Assembly (NCBI GenBank): GCA_036172665.1
Contig: CM069870.1
Location: 20,992,001 to 21,056,000, forward strand
Direction: 5' to 3'
Origin: Prosopocoilus inquinatus
Lineage: Eukaryota; Arthropoda; Insecta; Coleoptera; Lucanidae
Length of the DNA stretch: 64,000 nucleotides
Below the pieces are notes generated by a model, which saw nothing but the letters and a program-made list of their open reading frames with translations, had not been told where the DNA came from and did no database searches. Positions 1-11,983 of this stretch are shown here, piece by piece (position 1 is the stretch's first letter; the number at the start of each line of letters is the position of its first letter). The translations under genes were made by a program, and so were the position numbers.

Positions 1-510
1 CATACGCTTACACCGCCGTCCATCTTTAATTCCGCCGTCTTGATTTCGTATTTTGACATGCGCTTGTAGATACCTCCCTTTTGCGAGCGACATTTTTCAC
101 GTACTTAAGTTGGACGCTCTGCTTTGAGCTTGCTTGCGACGTCATTTGTTTCTGCTCCCGTCCCTCAGTGTTCTTGTAGCCCTTGCCCGTAACGGCAAGT
201 CGTTATACTGAATGAATTACATGCTTCGTATTAACGGATTCATCGTGATATATACGAAATAATCTAATCTAATTTTTGACAATCATAATGCTTACGCCGC
301 CGTCCATACTTAATTCCGGTGCCGCCACCTTGATTTAGTATTTTGACATTCGTTTGTAGGTACGTTCTCTATTGCGAGAGACATTTTTCACGACATGTTC
401 TCAAGTTGGTCGTCCTACTTTGAGCTTGCTTTCAAGGCCATTTGTTTCTGCCACCCCCGCTCCCCTCAGTACTTTTGTAGTTCTTGCTCGTAACGCTACG
501 TCGCGTCATT
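1..510. repeat. Direct duplication, two ~210-bp copies
   Basis: The segment at about 1-212 recurs in the same orientation at about 284-510. Both share the order ACCGCCGTCCAT, TATTTTGACAT, GCGACATTTTTCACG-like and TTTGAGCTTGCTT, with many substitutions. Frames here are short and not conserved between the copies, so this is a diverged non-coding duplication. The unit is not recognised. Confidence 0.6.
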
Positions 511-767
511 TTACGCTCCGGTCTGAAGGAAAAAAGACTGCTTTGTGTCCATATTTTGACGGTTTTGTTTTATCGAAGTGTTTCTAATCACTTCGAAGCT
601 GAAGCTACTCCAAACTTACTGTTGAGCCAAGCGATCTATATCGCCTTTGTTTTTTCTTTTCTTGTAAATTAGATCGAATTGGTTTGGAACTAGCCAATTT
701 TTTTTTGTTCGGTGTTGAAAGTCAGACGTGGTGCATTTGTAAGGATTCGAACTTTTCGATACTCGTA

Positions 768-1385
768 AACAAAATAAAAATATGGTAATATTATAACGCG
801 AAAACAACACATGTGCTAGGTCAGCCTTGAAGAATAGCATCTTGTACTTGAAACTTGACTTCGCTTCGGCGACACGAAAACCAAAGCGAGCTTGTATTTT
901 GCAAGAAAAGGAATATTGCAGTTGATGATGATTTTTCACGCAATGCAATCGCATGATGCCCCCCCCCCCCCCCCAACTATCATGGAAATCGGGTGGGAAA
1001 AACCCCTTAAAAAGTACTGCGAGTATCTAAAGTTCAAGAAGTTCCTAGAGTTCCTGATTTGGCTGACTGTTAACGAAAATAAATTAGAAATATGGTAATA
1101 TTATAGCGCGAAAACAAAACATGTGCAAGGTCAGCCTTGAAGAATAGTATCTTGTACTTGAAACTTGACTTCGCTTCGGTGACACGAAAACCAAAGCGAG
1201 CTTGTATTTTGCAAGAAAAGGAATGTTGCAGTTGATGAGGATTATTCACGCAATGCAATCGCATGTTGTCCCCCTCCCCCCTCAACTATCATGGAAATCG
1301 GGTGGGAAAAACCCTTTAAAAAGTACTGCGAGCATCTAAAGTTCAAGAAGTTCCTAGAGTTCCTGATTGGGCTGACTGTTAACGC
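768..1385. repeat. Tandem duplication, 310-bp period, two copies
   Basis: TATGGTAATATTATA occurs at 781 and 1091, and the two copies stay aligned to GACTGTTAACG at about 1075 and 1385. They are over 90% identical by eye, so the duplication is fairly recent. The first copy holds a run of 16 C at 959-974 where the second has a shorter interrupted C tract. Short minus-strand frames in the two copies mirror each other and are not evidence of a gene. Confidence 0.8.
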
Positions 1386-3462
1386 GTTCCTTTCTTCTCA
1401 TTGAGATTTTTTTATGATTTGATCAATTATCCTCACTTTATAATTATTTTCGCGAATGAAGAAACAACTCTTCGCTGTGTGATTTCCAGTTTAAGGTAAA
1501 CAACTTAATCCTAACAGAATTTTGTCAATTCAATTTAAATTTAGTGTTCCGAGAGCCGGCGGCGTTAGAAAGTTAACAAAAAACTCATTAGTACTCATAA
1601 AAAAAAAAACTAGCGTTCAACACACTGTTAAACTTTACTTAATTTTTTTATAAACAGGTATTATTTCAGTTGTCTTTTAATCAAAGGAAATTTGACTGTA
1701 TTAAAATGTAAATGTAATTGTAATTGTACTTTTTTTTTCTAAACAAAAACGCCATTCGAGCGAAACGTGGAAAACGAAATAGAAATTGATTTCTGGTTTC
1801 CTTACGAAAACCAGAACGCTACTAACAAAGAGATTCCCTTTTGTACGGACTGGTAAAAGATTGGGGACAAACTCCTGCTCTAAGTGTAATACCTAAGTCT
1901 ATTTTATTATTTTAATAAACGTATTTTTATTCGACTGCATCCTCCTTTTAATCCAGCGTTATCGTAACAGTATTCATAAAAAAAATATATGAATGTTGTA
2001 TCGAAATATCCGAAAGGAAAATTGTAAAGACAAATACTGAGCAACCTAAAAGAATGGCGAAGAGGGATATTTTGTAAGGTCTGCTGTTGATAATCGACGG
2101 CTTTTCTTTTTGGAGGGGAAGATCAGCGCCTCCACCAAAAATTATTCGAGGACGTTAGAGTAACGCGATTAAAAACCGATTATCCTTGAGATGAGTATAT
2201 CATTATTGTTTACGTTCTTCATATTAATGGTTATCTCTTTTACTTAGATCAACCTATACACGGATGATTTAAAATCCAAGTTTGCGTACGAGGTTTGAAG
2301 TTTATTTACTAAATATTTAACGTAAACGTGAAGCCGACGGAGACCATCTGCGACCAAATAAGGCGGTAGTTAATTGGCATTGGTGTGGAGCGGACGCCAT
2401 GAATTGGCTATTAGCAGAGGCAAACACCAATGCTCTCTGACCTCTGGCTTCGTTAGTGTCCCACCTTTGGCATCCCGGGCTCCTGCTGGTGGCGTCGTCG
2501 TCCGCCGTCGTATTCGGCGGTTTGCACTCCTGATTTCACACTCCCCAGCGACCCTTTCCTTCCCACTGAATAGACTTCATCAGATGTGATTATGCTCCTT
2601 TCTACATAGTTCAGGCTCTGGTCGCCGCCGCCGCCGCGATTCCATGCATGCGTGTCGTAGCCGCTCCCTACTGTCCAAACCCTTTCAGATTACGACGCGC
2701 TTTATTTATTTTAACCAGAGAGAAGCAGAAACTGTGCTCGATTTCGAAGATGACCGATGATACCGCGGTAGCCATTTGGCCCGATCTCTCAAAGGACTTT
2801 AAATATTTGATGACGAGTTAGCGGCCTTTCAGCGCGGGCGGCACTTCTTTCCCCCTAGCTTAGGCGGCGGGCGGCAGCTCGGTTCATCCCCCTTGCAAGC
2901 AAGCTCGACGACCCTCGCTCTAAGAACGCCGGGCCGATTTTTAAAATTCTTCGTGGGAGATCTCAAATAAAATCATTTCCATTTCCCAGAAGACAATTCA
3001 TCTGTAATCAATGAGCGCGGTATTTACAAGGAAATCGTATTTCGAATTGATCCCTTCGAGATAAAAGGAACGCCAGAGGTTTCGATAATGTTATGACGGC
3101 GAATAACATTTGTTGTCTGAAGCGACAGCGATTTAAATTCGATCAAATCGGAATTGATGTCTTTTAAGTCTTTTATACGTTTCATGTCACATCAGTCGTA
3201 GACCACGCGGAGATTCTTTTGCGATTATATTTCTTGTTCCGGTGAGATTTTCTTTTGTGTACAATAGAAAGACCTACAGGAAGAAGCAGCCAACGAAAGT
3301 AATAGTAATACTCAAGAGCGAAAAAATAACCTAAATAAAATAAATACACAGCGCATAACTGAATGAGCCATGAAGGCAACAATTTAATGTTTGATTAATT
3401 TACTAAAGTGATTATTCTTCCAAAACCAGGTCTCTACTGAAGCTCTCGACTGAAAACTAGAG
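1386..3462. other. No gene seen; AT-rich with a GC-richer island
   Basis: I see no supported coding region or named repeat. About 2330-2960 is clearly richer in G and C than its surroundings and contains GCCGCC/GGCGG-type runs. It could be a conserved regulatory element, but there is no direct evidence. The open frames at 2374-2589 and 3182-3382 have no recognisable domain. Confidence 0.4.
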
Positions 3463-5110
3463 TGCCAAACTAATTTCAACTATATTATGTTTCATTCTTG
3501 ATGTTAGTGTTACACTTGGTCAGGCCACCCTTTTCAACGCGCTGTCGTGCGGGTTTAGTTGTAATAGTTTCATGTCGCACAAAATGTTGCAAAATGCATC
3601 CAGTAGAGCGCCAAACTGATTTCAACCATGTTGCTGTTATGTTTAATTCTCGATGTTAGTGTTACACCTGGTTAGGCCACCCTTTTCCACGTGTTGTCGT
3701 GCCGGTTGAGTTGTTGTATTTTCATATTGCACAAAATGCTTCCAGTAGAGCGCCAAACTCATTTCAACCATGTTGCTGTTATGTTTCATTCTTGGTATTA
3801 GTGTTACACTTGGTCAGGCCACCCTTTTCATCGTGCTGTCGTGCAGGTTTACTTGTAATACTTTCATGTCGCACAAAATGTTGTAAAAATGCTTCCAGTA
3901 GAGCGCCAAACTGATTTAAACCATGTTGTTGTTATGTTTAATTCTCGATGTTAGTGTTACAGCTGGTTCGGCCACCCCTTTCCACGTGTTGTCGTGCGGG
4001 TTGAGTTGTTGTAGTTTCATATTGCACTAGATGTTACAAAATGCTTCCACTAGAGCGCCAAACTGATTTCAACCATGTTGTTGTTCTGTTTAATTCTCGA
4101 TGTTAGTGTGTTACACCTGGTTAGGCCACCCTTTCCTCGTGTTGTCGTGCGGTTTGAGTTTTAGTACTTTCGTATTCACGTGTTAAACAATTTAATTTTC
4201 GAGCATACCATACCAGACACTAACCGAAATTGCCTTTTTATTTATGAGAGGTAATTGCCATATACAGTGTCTTTCAAAAAGTGTCCTGCTACAAACGGGG
4301 ATTCTTTTATTATCGATTTTTATTTAAATTTATTGAGTCAGAACATTTCTGCAACCCCTAAAATCAAATTGGTAAATGTCAAATGAAATTTATCTTTAAT
4401 AGTATACTGCGTGGACAGTAAGAAATGAATGCCAAACTGATTTCAACTTTGTTGTTGTTACTTTTCATATTTGATGTTAGTGTTACACTTGGTCAGGCCA
4501 CCCTTTTCATCGTGTTGTCCTGCGGGTTTAGTTGTAATACATTCATATCGCAAAAAATGTTGCAAAATGCATCCAGTAGAGCGCCAAACTGATTTCAACC
4601 ATGTTGCTGTTATGTTTAATTCTCGATGTTAGTGTTACACCTGGTTCGGCCACCCCTTTCCACGTGTTGTCGTGCGGGTTGAGTTGTTGTACTTTCATAT
4701 TGCACAAGCTGTTACAAAATGCTTCCACTAGAGCGCAAAACTGATTTCAATCATGTTGTTGTTATGTTTAATTCTCGATGTTAGTGTGTTACACCTAGTT
4801 AGGCCATCCCTTTCCTCGTGTTGTCGTGCGGCTTGAGTTTTAGTACTTTCGTATTCACGTGTTTAAACAATTTAATATCCAAGCATACCATACCAGACAC
4901 TAACCGGAATTGCCTTTTTATTTATGAGACGTAATTGCCACATACAGTGTCTCTAAAAAAGTGTGCTGCTACAAACGGGAATTTTTTTTATTATTGATTT
5001 TTATTTAAATTTACTGAGACAGAACACTTCTGCAACCCCTAAAAACAAATTGGTAAATGTCAGATGAAATTTATTTTGAATAGTATACAGCGTGGACACT
5101 AAGAAATGAA
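3463..5110. repeat. Higher-order tandem array (about 150-bp unit inside a 677-bp duplication)
   Basis: The phrase GCCAAACTGATTTCAAC restarts near 3463, 3610, 3752, 3904, 4057, 4431, 4582 and 4734, giving a basic unit of about 142-153 bp. Each unit carries GATGTTAGTGTTACAC and GGCCACCC. A larger block from about 3905 to 4430, including a non-repeat piece with AGCATACCATACC and CTACAAACGGG, is repeated 677 bp downstream (4582-5110). The array is therefore two-tiered. The same GGCCACCC module appears once each at about 6.8 and 29.4 kb in a dispersed repeat, the likely source of the array. Confidence 0.85.
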
Positions 5111-5654
5111 TACCGCTTAAGAGTAAACTGTCCTTTGCTTCACAAGATACACGAAAAAGGTCATAAGTAAGCTTAGGATAATTTTGCATTAAGAAACTTT
5201 GAAATATGTATCAAAATCATCAAAAATATGCACTAAAAATTATCTTTTATAGAATAAGTACCGTCCAGATCGAAATTCGGCTTTCGCCATCGTAGGGTCG
5301 TAGAATTAACCAGTGGCGGCGGGGTGAGGAAGCAACTTACTCCTAAACGCAAAAATGCACACTTTTTGATCTTTAAAAAATTTCAGGGGCCTCATTTGTG
5401 GGCCGATCGCGACGAAACTCGGAACGTATGCGTAGGACATGGTTATATTATGATTCTAAATTACGTCGTTTTCTTTTCTGTATCTCGTAGCGGAGATAAC
5501 TTTCGTACTGCAAAAATTTAAATTTTAATTGTTCGTGCCATTTAAGAATCGACTCGTGGAAGAATGCGGGTTGGTTAGATTGAAGATACAAATATCATAG
5601 GTGCCAACACCCAGTGAAAAGACTGTGCTCATGCTCTCTTATTATTGTTACAGC
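5111..5654. other. No gene seen; isolated hAT-like end
   Basis: Unique-looking AT-rich sequence. At 5311, CAGTGGCGGC matches the end of the hAT-type element at 52.7 kb, but I find no matching opposite end within several kb, so it may be a solo or eroded terminus. No coding frame is supported. Confidence 0.3.
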
Positions 5655-5949
5655 CGTCACGCGCAAACAGATCTATTTTTAGCATCAGTACGCCACCTTG
5701 CGTCACAGAACATGACCGAAGACTACTCGATCATTCTAGTAGGGCTCCGCTATGCAAGCCGTATGATCCGCCAGGAGTGATTAGTTATGAAGTTAGCGAG
5801 CGAAGGATTCGTACCTCGAATAAATAGAAAATACATTTTGTAAAAGTGTTATTTGATAGACAAGCTCATTACAATTGTGCTGTTAATTGTGTAAAGCGAC
5901 AGCTTTGAATTAAAGTGTTCTGAAATTTAACGACTATAATTTGTGAACC
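5655..5949 (+). repeat. Dispersed ~300-bp repeat, copy 1 (inverted mate at 26.0 kb)
   Basis: This segment matches the reverse complement of 26044-26345 along its length. Shared pieces include CGTCACGCGCAAACAG or its close variant, ATCTATTTTTAGCATCAG, GTGTTATTTGATAGACAAGC and CTATAATTTGTGAACC. No coding potential or terminal repeats were recognised. It is probably a non-autonomous mobile element or SINE body. Confidence 0.75.
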
Positions 5950-6470
5950 CCAAATTGTAACATTATTTTCAAGTATTCTGATTTTAGAACACTGATTGTT
6001 CAGATTGTCTGCTATAAAGTGTCGGTGTCGGCAATTAAAACAAAAAAAAGGAGCAAATTATCCATTAATTTCCTAAAGAATTAAAATTTGCGTTTATTTA
6101 TAAAAAAAAATGTTCAAAATGTGCATTTGCACATGCAACTATCCAAATGCTTAATTATCCTAAGCTTCGTCATAAGAATTAGTCATTCAGAATTAAAAGT
6201 GATAGCTAGACATGAAATTATCTCAAACAGAAGAAATACAATTCGAATCCGCAAACGCCGCCATTTTGAAAATAGAATTTCTTTCGAAACATGTCTACTA
6301 GTCAACCTAATTATAAGTATGTGAGGCTCGTATGATGAATGGATTTGGAAACTTAACCTGCAAAATTTTATAGTGACTCGAAGCTTCTACTGTGTTGAAT
6401 TTTATTCCAAAAAATTTTAATTTGTCACTAATTTCATGGATAATCCTTTGATTTTAAATCATTTTTGATT
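5950..6470. other. No gene seen
   Basis: AT-rich sequence with one plus-strand frame (6088-6324) that has no domain and a biased, low-complexity composition. Nothing is supported. Confidence 0.3.
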
Positions 6471-7000
6471 TCTTGGGTGGTCGGCACACATTAAGATATC
6501 AAAGTTGCAAGTGTTTTTTGAAACTCTTCCTACTGATTATATAAACTGTACGGTTTTCTCTCTTGCAATCGGAGGTGACGTTGCATATTTAATCAAGACT
6601 GATTCGATCGGCATAGGTATAGCAAAAAAAATAATGATGAATAGATAAAACAGCGACATCCTACGATCGCTTTTTGACCTAACATTGCTCGAGGGTTTCA
6701 CTGCAATCAAAAACGATTTGCCACAAAAATTTAAAAAATATATAACTATAGAACTTTTTCCCCATTATTACTTTTGGTTACGTTCCATTTTTGATGTTGG
6801 TGTTACACCTGGTTAGGCCACCCTTTTCCCGTGTTCTCGAGCGACGTATGCCAGCCGAAATTATGTTTGTGTAAGCAAACGCTTGAGTACTCACGTCCCG
6901 GCGTCCTATTTTCTCGCCTACGATTATTATCACGGTCACTGATTTTAAGGACTTATTATTTTTTCCTGCGTTACTTTTGTCATTATTTAATTGGAATAAT
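6471..7000 (+). repeat. Dispersed repeat (copy 1) interrupted by a small mobile element
   Basis: CGGCACACATTAAG, TTGCAAG, CGGAGGTGACGT, TTTTTGATGTTGGTGTTACACC, GGCCACCC and GTATGCCAGCCGAAATTATG occur here in the same order as at about 29168-29640. Compared with that uninterrupted copy, this one carries an extra ~92 bp at about 6641-6732. It shares the GGCCACCC module with the array at 3.5-5.1 kb. No frame is intact in either copy. Confidence 0.75.
6641..6732 (+). mobile_element. Head-tail family element, short form (H+T only)
   Basis: The left end is the family head (CAGCGACATCCTACGATCGC, CTTTTTGACC). It passes directly to the family tail (CACTGCAATCAAAAACGATT, CACAAAAATTT). It is an insertion relative to the sister repeat at about 29.3 kb. 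The flanks are A-rich, so the target duplication is unclear (possibly AAAAAATA). See the family finding. Confidence 0.75.
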
Positions 7001-8023
7001 ACGAAATGTTTCTAAAGTGCAGCATATTTTAAGAATGTGTTGACTGATTTGTTTTTTTCGAGACTGACATAAAAGAAGTGTTAACTTTAAGAGGTATTGA
7101 CAAAAAATATCTGTATCTAGTCGTTTTATTAGGTTGTAAAACTTATTCCGTACCTCCTTCTCTAACTATGCGCTATTATATATCGAAGACTATTGAGCAC
7201 TAATGAATTGAATTCAGAAGAGACGTTGGCGGTACGTGCCGGAATAAGGATGTGGAAACTTGCCGTCTTAGCGCCTTTAATAGGACGTGCCCTGGTAATT
7301 GGCGAGGCATTGTGAGGAGACACGCAGTCCGTACGGTACGGGGTTGAATGTGTGTGGACACTCCTACCTGAAGGTAGAAATCAGCGGGCGCTGAAAACTC
7401 CGGCGAAAGGGGAGCGCGTGATTTGTGTACCAAGTTCTTGTCGCCGGCGACGACATCAATAATAACCGCGCTTTAAATGGAAGTTCTAGAAGAACGCGAG
7501 GTAGTAGATGATCAGCGAAGTGAATTGAGGAGGAAAGCCTTAAGTGGCTTCGGCTTTGGTTTTGCGCCGCGAAATAAATGGATCCACTCTCTCTCTTACC
7601 CTATCGAATTGTTTTCCGTATCTGCCCGGGCGCCGCCGCTCTGCGGGGTGACCTCCGAATTAAAAACATGATTTGCCGCAAATAGAAAATTAAGGCAAGG
7701 TAAACCGATTAACTTGGAATTTATTCATTAGTTTGCAAAATCTGATGGAATCAAGGTTATTTTTAATGCACTTTCAAATTAACACACATTCTCATAGTTG
7801 CATCCTCCATGCCCTTTGCCGGAAGCATATCTTTAAGCCAAGAAAAGGAATTTAATTCTCGAACGCACCCTTAATATATACTGAGAAATCCAAAATGTTG
7901 TAATGTGTAAGTCATTCATCATTCATTTTAATGATAAGGTCTAAGAGGTCTGTCTGTCAGTTCCCAAGCGCCGAAAAGTATTTAAAATCGTAAGTGTACG
8001 TACGGCTCGGGTGGATATTCACG
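7001..8023. other. No gene seen; GC-richer island at 7.2-7.7 kb
   Basis: About 7200-7670 is GC-richer than its flanks and has overlapping short open frames on both strands, which is what GC-rich non-coding DNA gives. No domain is recognised. It is a possible conserved non-coding element. Confidence 0.3.
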
Positions 8024-8157
8024 CAAAATTGTATACAACGCCATCTACTAGAGACTTAGAGTATTATTGCTTTTGTTCACATGACACACACAAAATTGTA
8101 TATCATGCCATCCACTGGAGACTTGGAGTATTATTGCTTTGGCTCTCATGTTACGAC
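8024..8157. repeat. Two-copy 67-bp tandem repeat
   Basis: CAAAATTGTAT recurs at 8024 and 8091, followed each time by GCCATC, GAGACTT and GAGTATTATTGCTTT. It is a small local duplication with no frame of interest. Confidence 0.8.
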
Positions 8158-8286
8158 CAAGGACTTTACTTATTTGTAAAGACAGTTTTAGCAAGTATTT
8201 TACTTTTACTTTTTACTTATTTTCCGAGTATTGCTAAGTAAATTAATATAAAGAAGTAAACACTAACAGGATGTCAGAAAAATCCT

Positions 8287-8356
8287 GTCACTTTCGGGGT
8301 TTGAATCCGAGCCTCTCGGTATCGCGCCGAACGTTCTAACCGCTGAACTAAACGAC
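8287..8356 (-). ncRNA. tRNA-like sequence, probably a SINE head or tRNA pseudogene
   Basis: Read on the minus strand, 70 nt fold as a tRNA cloverleaf. The 7-bp acceptor stem GTCGTTT/AAGTGAC has two wobble pairs. The D arm is TTC..GAA, the anticodon stem TTCGG/CCGAG with loop CGCGATA, and the T arm TCGGA-TTCAAAC-CCCGA with one mismatch. Box A (TAGTTCAGCGGTTAGAA) and box B (GGATTCAAACC) are both present. U33 is replaced by G, there is no clear 3' CCA context, and the D stem is one base short. That points to a tRNA-derived SINE or pseudogene rather than a working tRNA. The CGA in the anticodon position should not be read as an identity. Confidence 0.55.
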
Positions 8357-9429
8357 TTTGTCGTTCCTCCACCAAGTAAGACGTACTTCATCTCTCATTT
8401 CCAAGAGTTCAGTCACTTCAGCACAAATGCTTCCACGTCCTCTTTTTTAAAACAATTACCTCCTCATATCTAATCCCACTTTTTCCCCAGATTTCAGACA
8501 TCTCATTTGCCGCTATTGCTTTTTGAAGATTAAAAAAATATACATTGTATAGAATGGATTAAGTGCCGTTGCTAGATCATAATGACGATTGAAATTAACA
8601 ATAGTTTTCTTCATTCGATAACATCCAATCCAATGGTTTGATTGATGAATATGAAGTGGCTACTCATCGACTGGCACTTTCCTGTCATCTGGTATATCTC
8701 TTCCAATATGCAATGTGTCATTGAACATATCGATTCATAACCGTTACAGCTTTACTATTAGGATAAAAGCACGCTGGTTTCATTCTCAAAATTGCACTTG
8801 TTAGATGCAACGTGCATCCCATGTGGCTTGATTTTATTTTACTTTTTCATTTTTATTTTCCATACGTAACAATTACATGTAATTAGACACGAGGAACCAC
8901 AACCACGACCACGACAAAGCTCGCACGTTTTCCAAAAAGACGGTGGCGACGCGATGCGGCCAGGTTAAACGCTCGATCCGGCATGTTGATAGAACAGTCG
9001 AGACTGCGGCCTCATTACACAAACCTCCCGGATAATGTATTGCCATGGAGTTGATGAGTTTGCTACTGCCGTCTCCTTATTACGCCGCTGTGCCTCCTCC
9101 ACACCGATTCAAAATAGCTCTCGTCATTACCCGCCGTTAACGCTTCTTCACTCTTCATTTGTACTTTATGAACTTTCGCGCGGCGGAGAGCCACCGAACC
9201 GGTCTTGGAATTCGGCGGAAAATCGCCGCCGCCGCCGCCGAGAAATGCGAAATCACAATGCGTTAGGGGGGGTGGAGGAGGGCTATTCAATTGCAAAGGG
9301 ACAGATTCCCTAAGCAAGATTTATAAAATCTTTGATTTTTGATTTTAATTTCTAGAACATATCCAGTCTGACAACTTTGTATTCCTTAATCCCTATTATA
9401 CTAAAGTATAAAAAAAAATCTTTGAGTTT
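8357..9429. other. No gene seen; GC-rich island at 8.9-9.3 kb
   Basis: AT-rich up to about 8880, then a GC-richer block to 9310 with CGCCGCCGCCGCCG at 9224-9240. Two opposing open frames there (9035-9313 plus and 9063-9317 minus) overlap each other and are composition-driven. No gene is supported. Confidence 0.35.
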
Positions 9430-9530
9430 ACGAGAGAATTTAATAATTATTTATTTGTTTAATCCATAACAGCAGTTACGAGGGAATTTAATAACTGTTT
9501 ATTTGTTTAATCCATAACTGCAGTTTTGTT
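9430..9530. repeat. Two-copy ~48-bp tandem repeat
   Basis: ACGAG(A/G)GAATTTAATAA followed by TTTATTTGTTTAATCCATAAC occurs twice in succession. A short local duplication. Confidence 0.75.
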
Positions 9531-10639
9531 TGGTTTCGTATTTATTTCCGTTTCATATTGTATCTGCATTGCTGGATTAATTGTGATTAAAAAAAGTTTT
9601 TCTTTGTGTTTTGTCGAGCTGTGTTCCCACTGAATTCATGTGTGATAAATCTCTTATGCGCTGAGCGAATTTATGCGAGTTCAAGGCATGTTGAGAACAC
9701 TATTTCGTCCTTAAGAAAACATCCTGTTGGACCATGCCCTTTCTTCACTGACTTTCCAAGTCAACGGCTGATGCAAAGCAACGCAGACTTGTCATCTAGA
9801 TTCAATCATCAGTTCGGTAAATATAAAAGGAGTGCTCTACTTAAATCTCTAGCGGTAGGAAAGCCAAGCTTTGCACGAAATCCATTTTGGTTTTAGCTGT
9901 ATTTGAAAAACTTGGATTCTTCCGCAAGGAAATCGTTGCTGATTTGGTTTTAATAAAGGGGTTCAGTTTTTGTATGCACTCCTCAACAACAAGAAGGCTG
10001 GTAAGGACCTCAACAAGTTCGCTGGTTTCTTAGGGGGCTACCATGAGGAATAGGGGAGGTATTACCGTGATGAATTTACTACTTGGGGGTATGTAGTCTT
10101 CTCCAGATCCAAGGAGATAATGCGAAACGCGTCGGGAAAGTAGTAGAGTTGGTCGATCCAAAAGTGCACGGCGAAGGTAAGTCTGACTGCATCAAGAGTG
10201 GGCGACGCTACCGTCTCTTGAATCATTTTGCAGGTCAAACTCGTGGGTAGTTCACAAAATTCAAGCAACGGCACATCTCTGAACAAGCACCACTCGTGTT
10301 TGGGGAATTGCAAAACGTACTAGAAACCCAGAGTCTGCGGTTGTCTTTACGTCCAATCAACACGAAAACTGAGAGGGGGTTCCGGTGCAAAAAAGAACAA
10401 GAAACCCTAACGGCGTCTTGTAGGTGAAAATTTGGGGTACGAAGTTACCGTTTGGTCAAGCGTAAATGACTTTGGGTTGAAGTAAAATTGTTTACGAGGT
10501 CACGGATTCACTGAAGTAGGGAATTCGCTGTCGCTACATACAGTCGATCTCAAATTAGGCTGACCTCCTTGTTATTGGGGTTTTTAAGCTAGTTTTGATC
10601 TACTTCTACTCTGTTGCTATAACCAGTTATTGGAGGTTA
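9531..10639. other. No gene recognised; possible very old coding debris
   Basis: One plus-strand reading at about 9958-10050 (ALLNNKKAGKDLNKFAGFLG) has protein-like composition. It ends at a stop and continues after it for about 25 residues, but I recognise no family. A CGAAGGTAAGT followed by TTTTGCAGG at 10171-10234 could be an intron by chance. Nothing here is strong enough to call a gene. Confidence 0.2.
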
Positions 10640-11219
10640 AGGGTAATCTTGGTGCCCCCTTCAATTAGAAGCGTGTTGTGCGCTCCACTTACAATAAAAT
10701 GGCCACTTTCTGTGATATGGCTGGCACTTGGGGGAAAGAGTATTCTGTCCAATGAGTAAAAACAGCTACTTTCAGAAATTGTATTTTGTTCTTATCTCTT
10801 TTGGTGAAAAGAGCATCTTATCCGTTAAGCAAAATGAGTCGCCTTCTATTTGGGAAGTAATATGGTATTCCTCTTGACTGTTTGGCATATTCTATTCATC
10901 GAGGAACTTAGGGACTGAGATGGTATTTCCCTTGACTATTTTGTGAACAGACTTTTTGTCTTTTGAAAAAAAATGGGTCAATTTCTGTTTAGGAATTGAT
11001 AAACATCTAGCGAAATGACTCACCTTCAGTTAGGGACTGAGATGGTATTCCTCTTAAATATTTAATAAAAAGAGAGCATCCCATTCGTCGAGAAAAACGA
11101 GTCAACGTCTGTTTAGCGACTGAAATGGTATTCCCTTTCATTAATTTATGAATAGAGCAACCGTCTTTTGATCAAAGAGAGTCAATTTTCTCATTTAGGT
11201 TTCCCTTAGATTTTTCTAA

Positions 11220-11297
11220 CGTTTCATTTTGAAAGCAGATCGACAGGCTGCCTACTCTCTTGTAAGCAGCCTGTCGATCTGCTTTCAAAATGAAACG
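11220..11297. repeat. Perfect 32-bp inverted repeat with 14-nt loop
   Basis: 11220-11251 and 11266-11297 are exact reverse complements (core GAAAGCAGATCGACAGGCTG) around the loop CTACTCTCTTGTAA. It lies inside an otherwise diverged array, so the perfect match implies a recent foldback or selection. It could form a 78-nt hairpin RNA. It lacks the mismatches usual in animal pre-miRNAs, which argues for a recent templated inversion. Confidence 0.9.
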
Positions 11298-11856
11298 CCT
11301 TCTGTTTAGGGACTGAGATGGTATCTTCTTGATCTTTTGATGTAAAGAGCAAGAGGTCATTGAGCAAACCGGGGGCAATTTCTGCTTTGGGTTGGGTTCA
11401 GTTTAAATGCCGTCATTCTAAGAGAACTAAATCGGTTACTCTTGAATATTGAGCAGAAAAATCACTTTCAATTTAGGGTTTGATAAGTTGCTGTCGCTGA
11501 CGCTGTCGATAAAAAGAAGAGAGATGAAGTCTCATCTTCTATATCCACGTACGAGTCTATGGATAATGAGCCAAGGACCCACTTTTTTTGGAAGCCCTCA
11601 GATGATGTTGCCCTTGAAGAGCGAAATAAGTCTCAAGCTACTCCAGAGACCTTCCTTCTTAAATAGAAAGAAACTTTTCACCGTTAACTTTAGAGAGTTT
11701 ATTTGTTTAAAAGCAACCTATCCGTCGAGCAGAATGAGTTACTTTCTATTTAGGGACGAAAATGGTATTTCCCTTGATTATTTGAAAAGAACGTCCTGTT
11801 CATCGAGCAAAATGGGGTCAATTTTTTTTAGAAGCTGAACTAATGTGGTTTTCACT

Positions 11857-11983
11857 TACAGCGTTTTCGATTCACCAGCACAGGTTGCACTCAGAGGGTC
11901 TTCATCTCGTTTTAGCACATCAGGTTAAGACAAATATGCAAATACTCTGAGTTGCAGTCACTGCAACTAAATCGAAAGCGCCG
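11857..11983. mobile_element. Small MITE, 127 bp, with TTTCACT flanks
   Basis: Terminal inverted pieces GCGTTTTCGATT and AATCGAAAGCGC, plus inner GGTTGCACTCAGAG against CTCTGAGTTGCAG, bracket a short AT-rich centre. TTTCACT occurs directly outside both ends (11850-11856 and 11984-11990), with a possible mismatched eighth base, suggesting a 7-8-bp target duplication and a hAT-like origin. It interrupts the 10.6-12.7 kb array. Confidence 0.65.

Noticed and set aside
5311..5320. CAGTGGCGGC as the start of a full hAT element
   Set aside because: No inverted partner end or 8-bp duplication found nearby.
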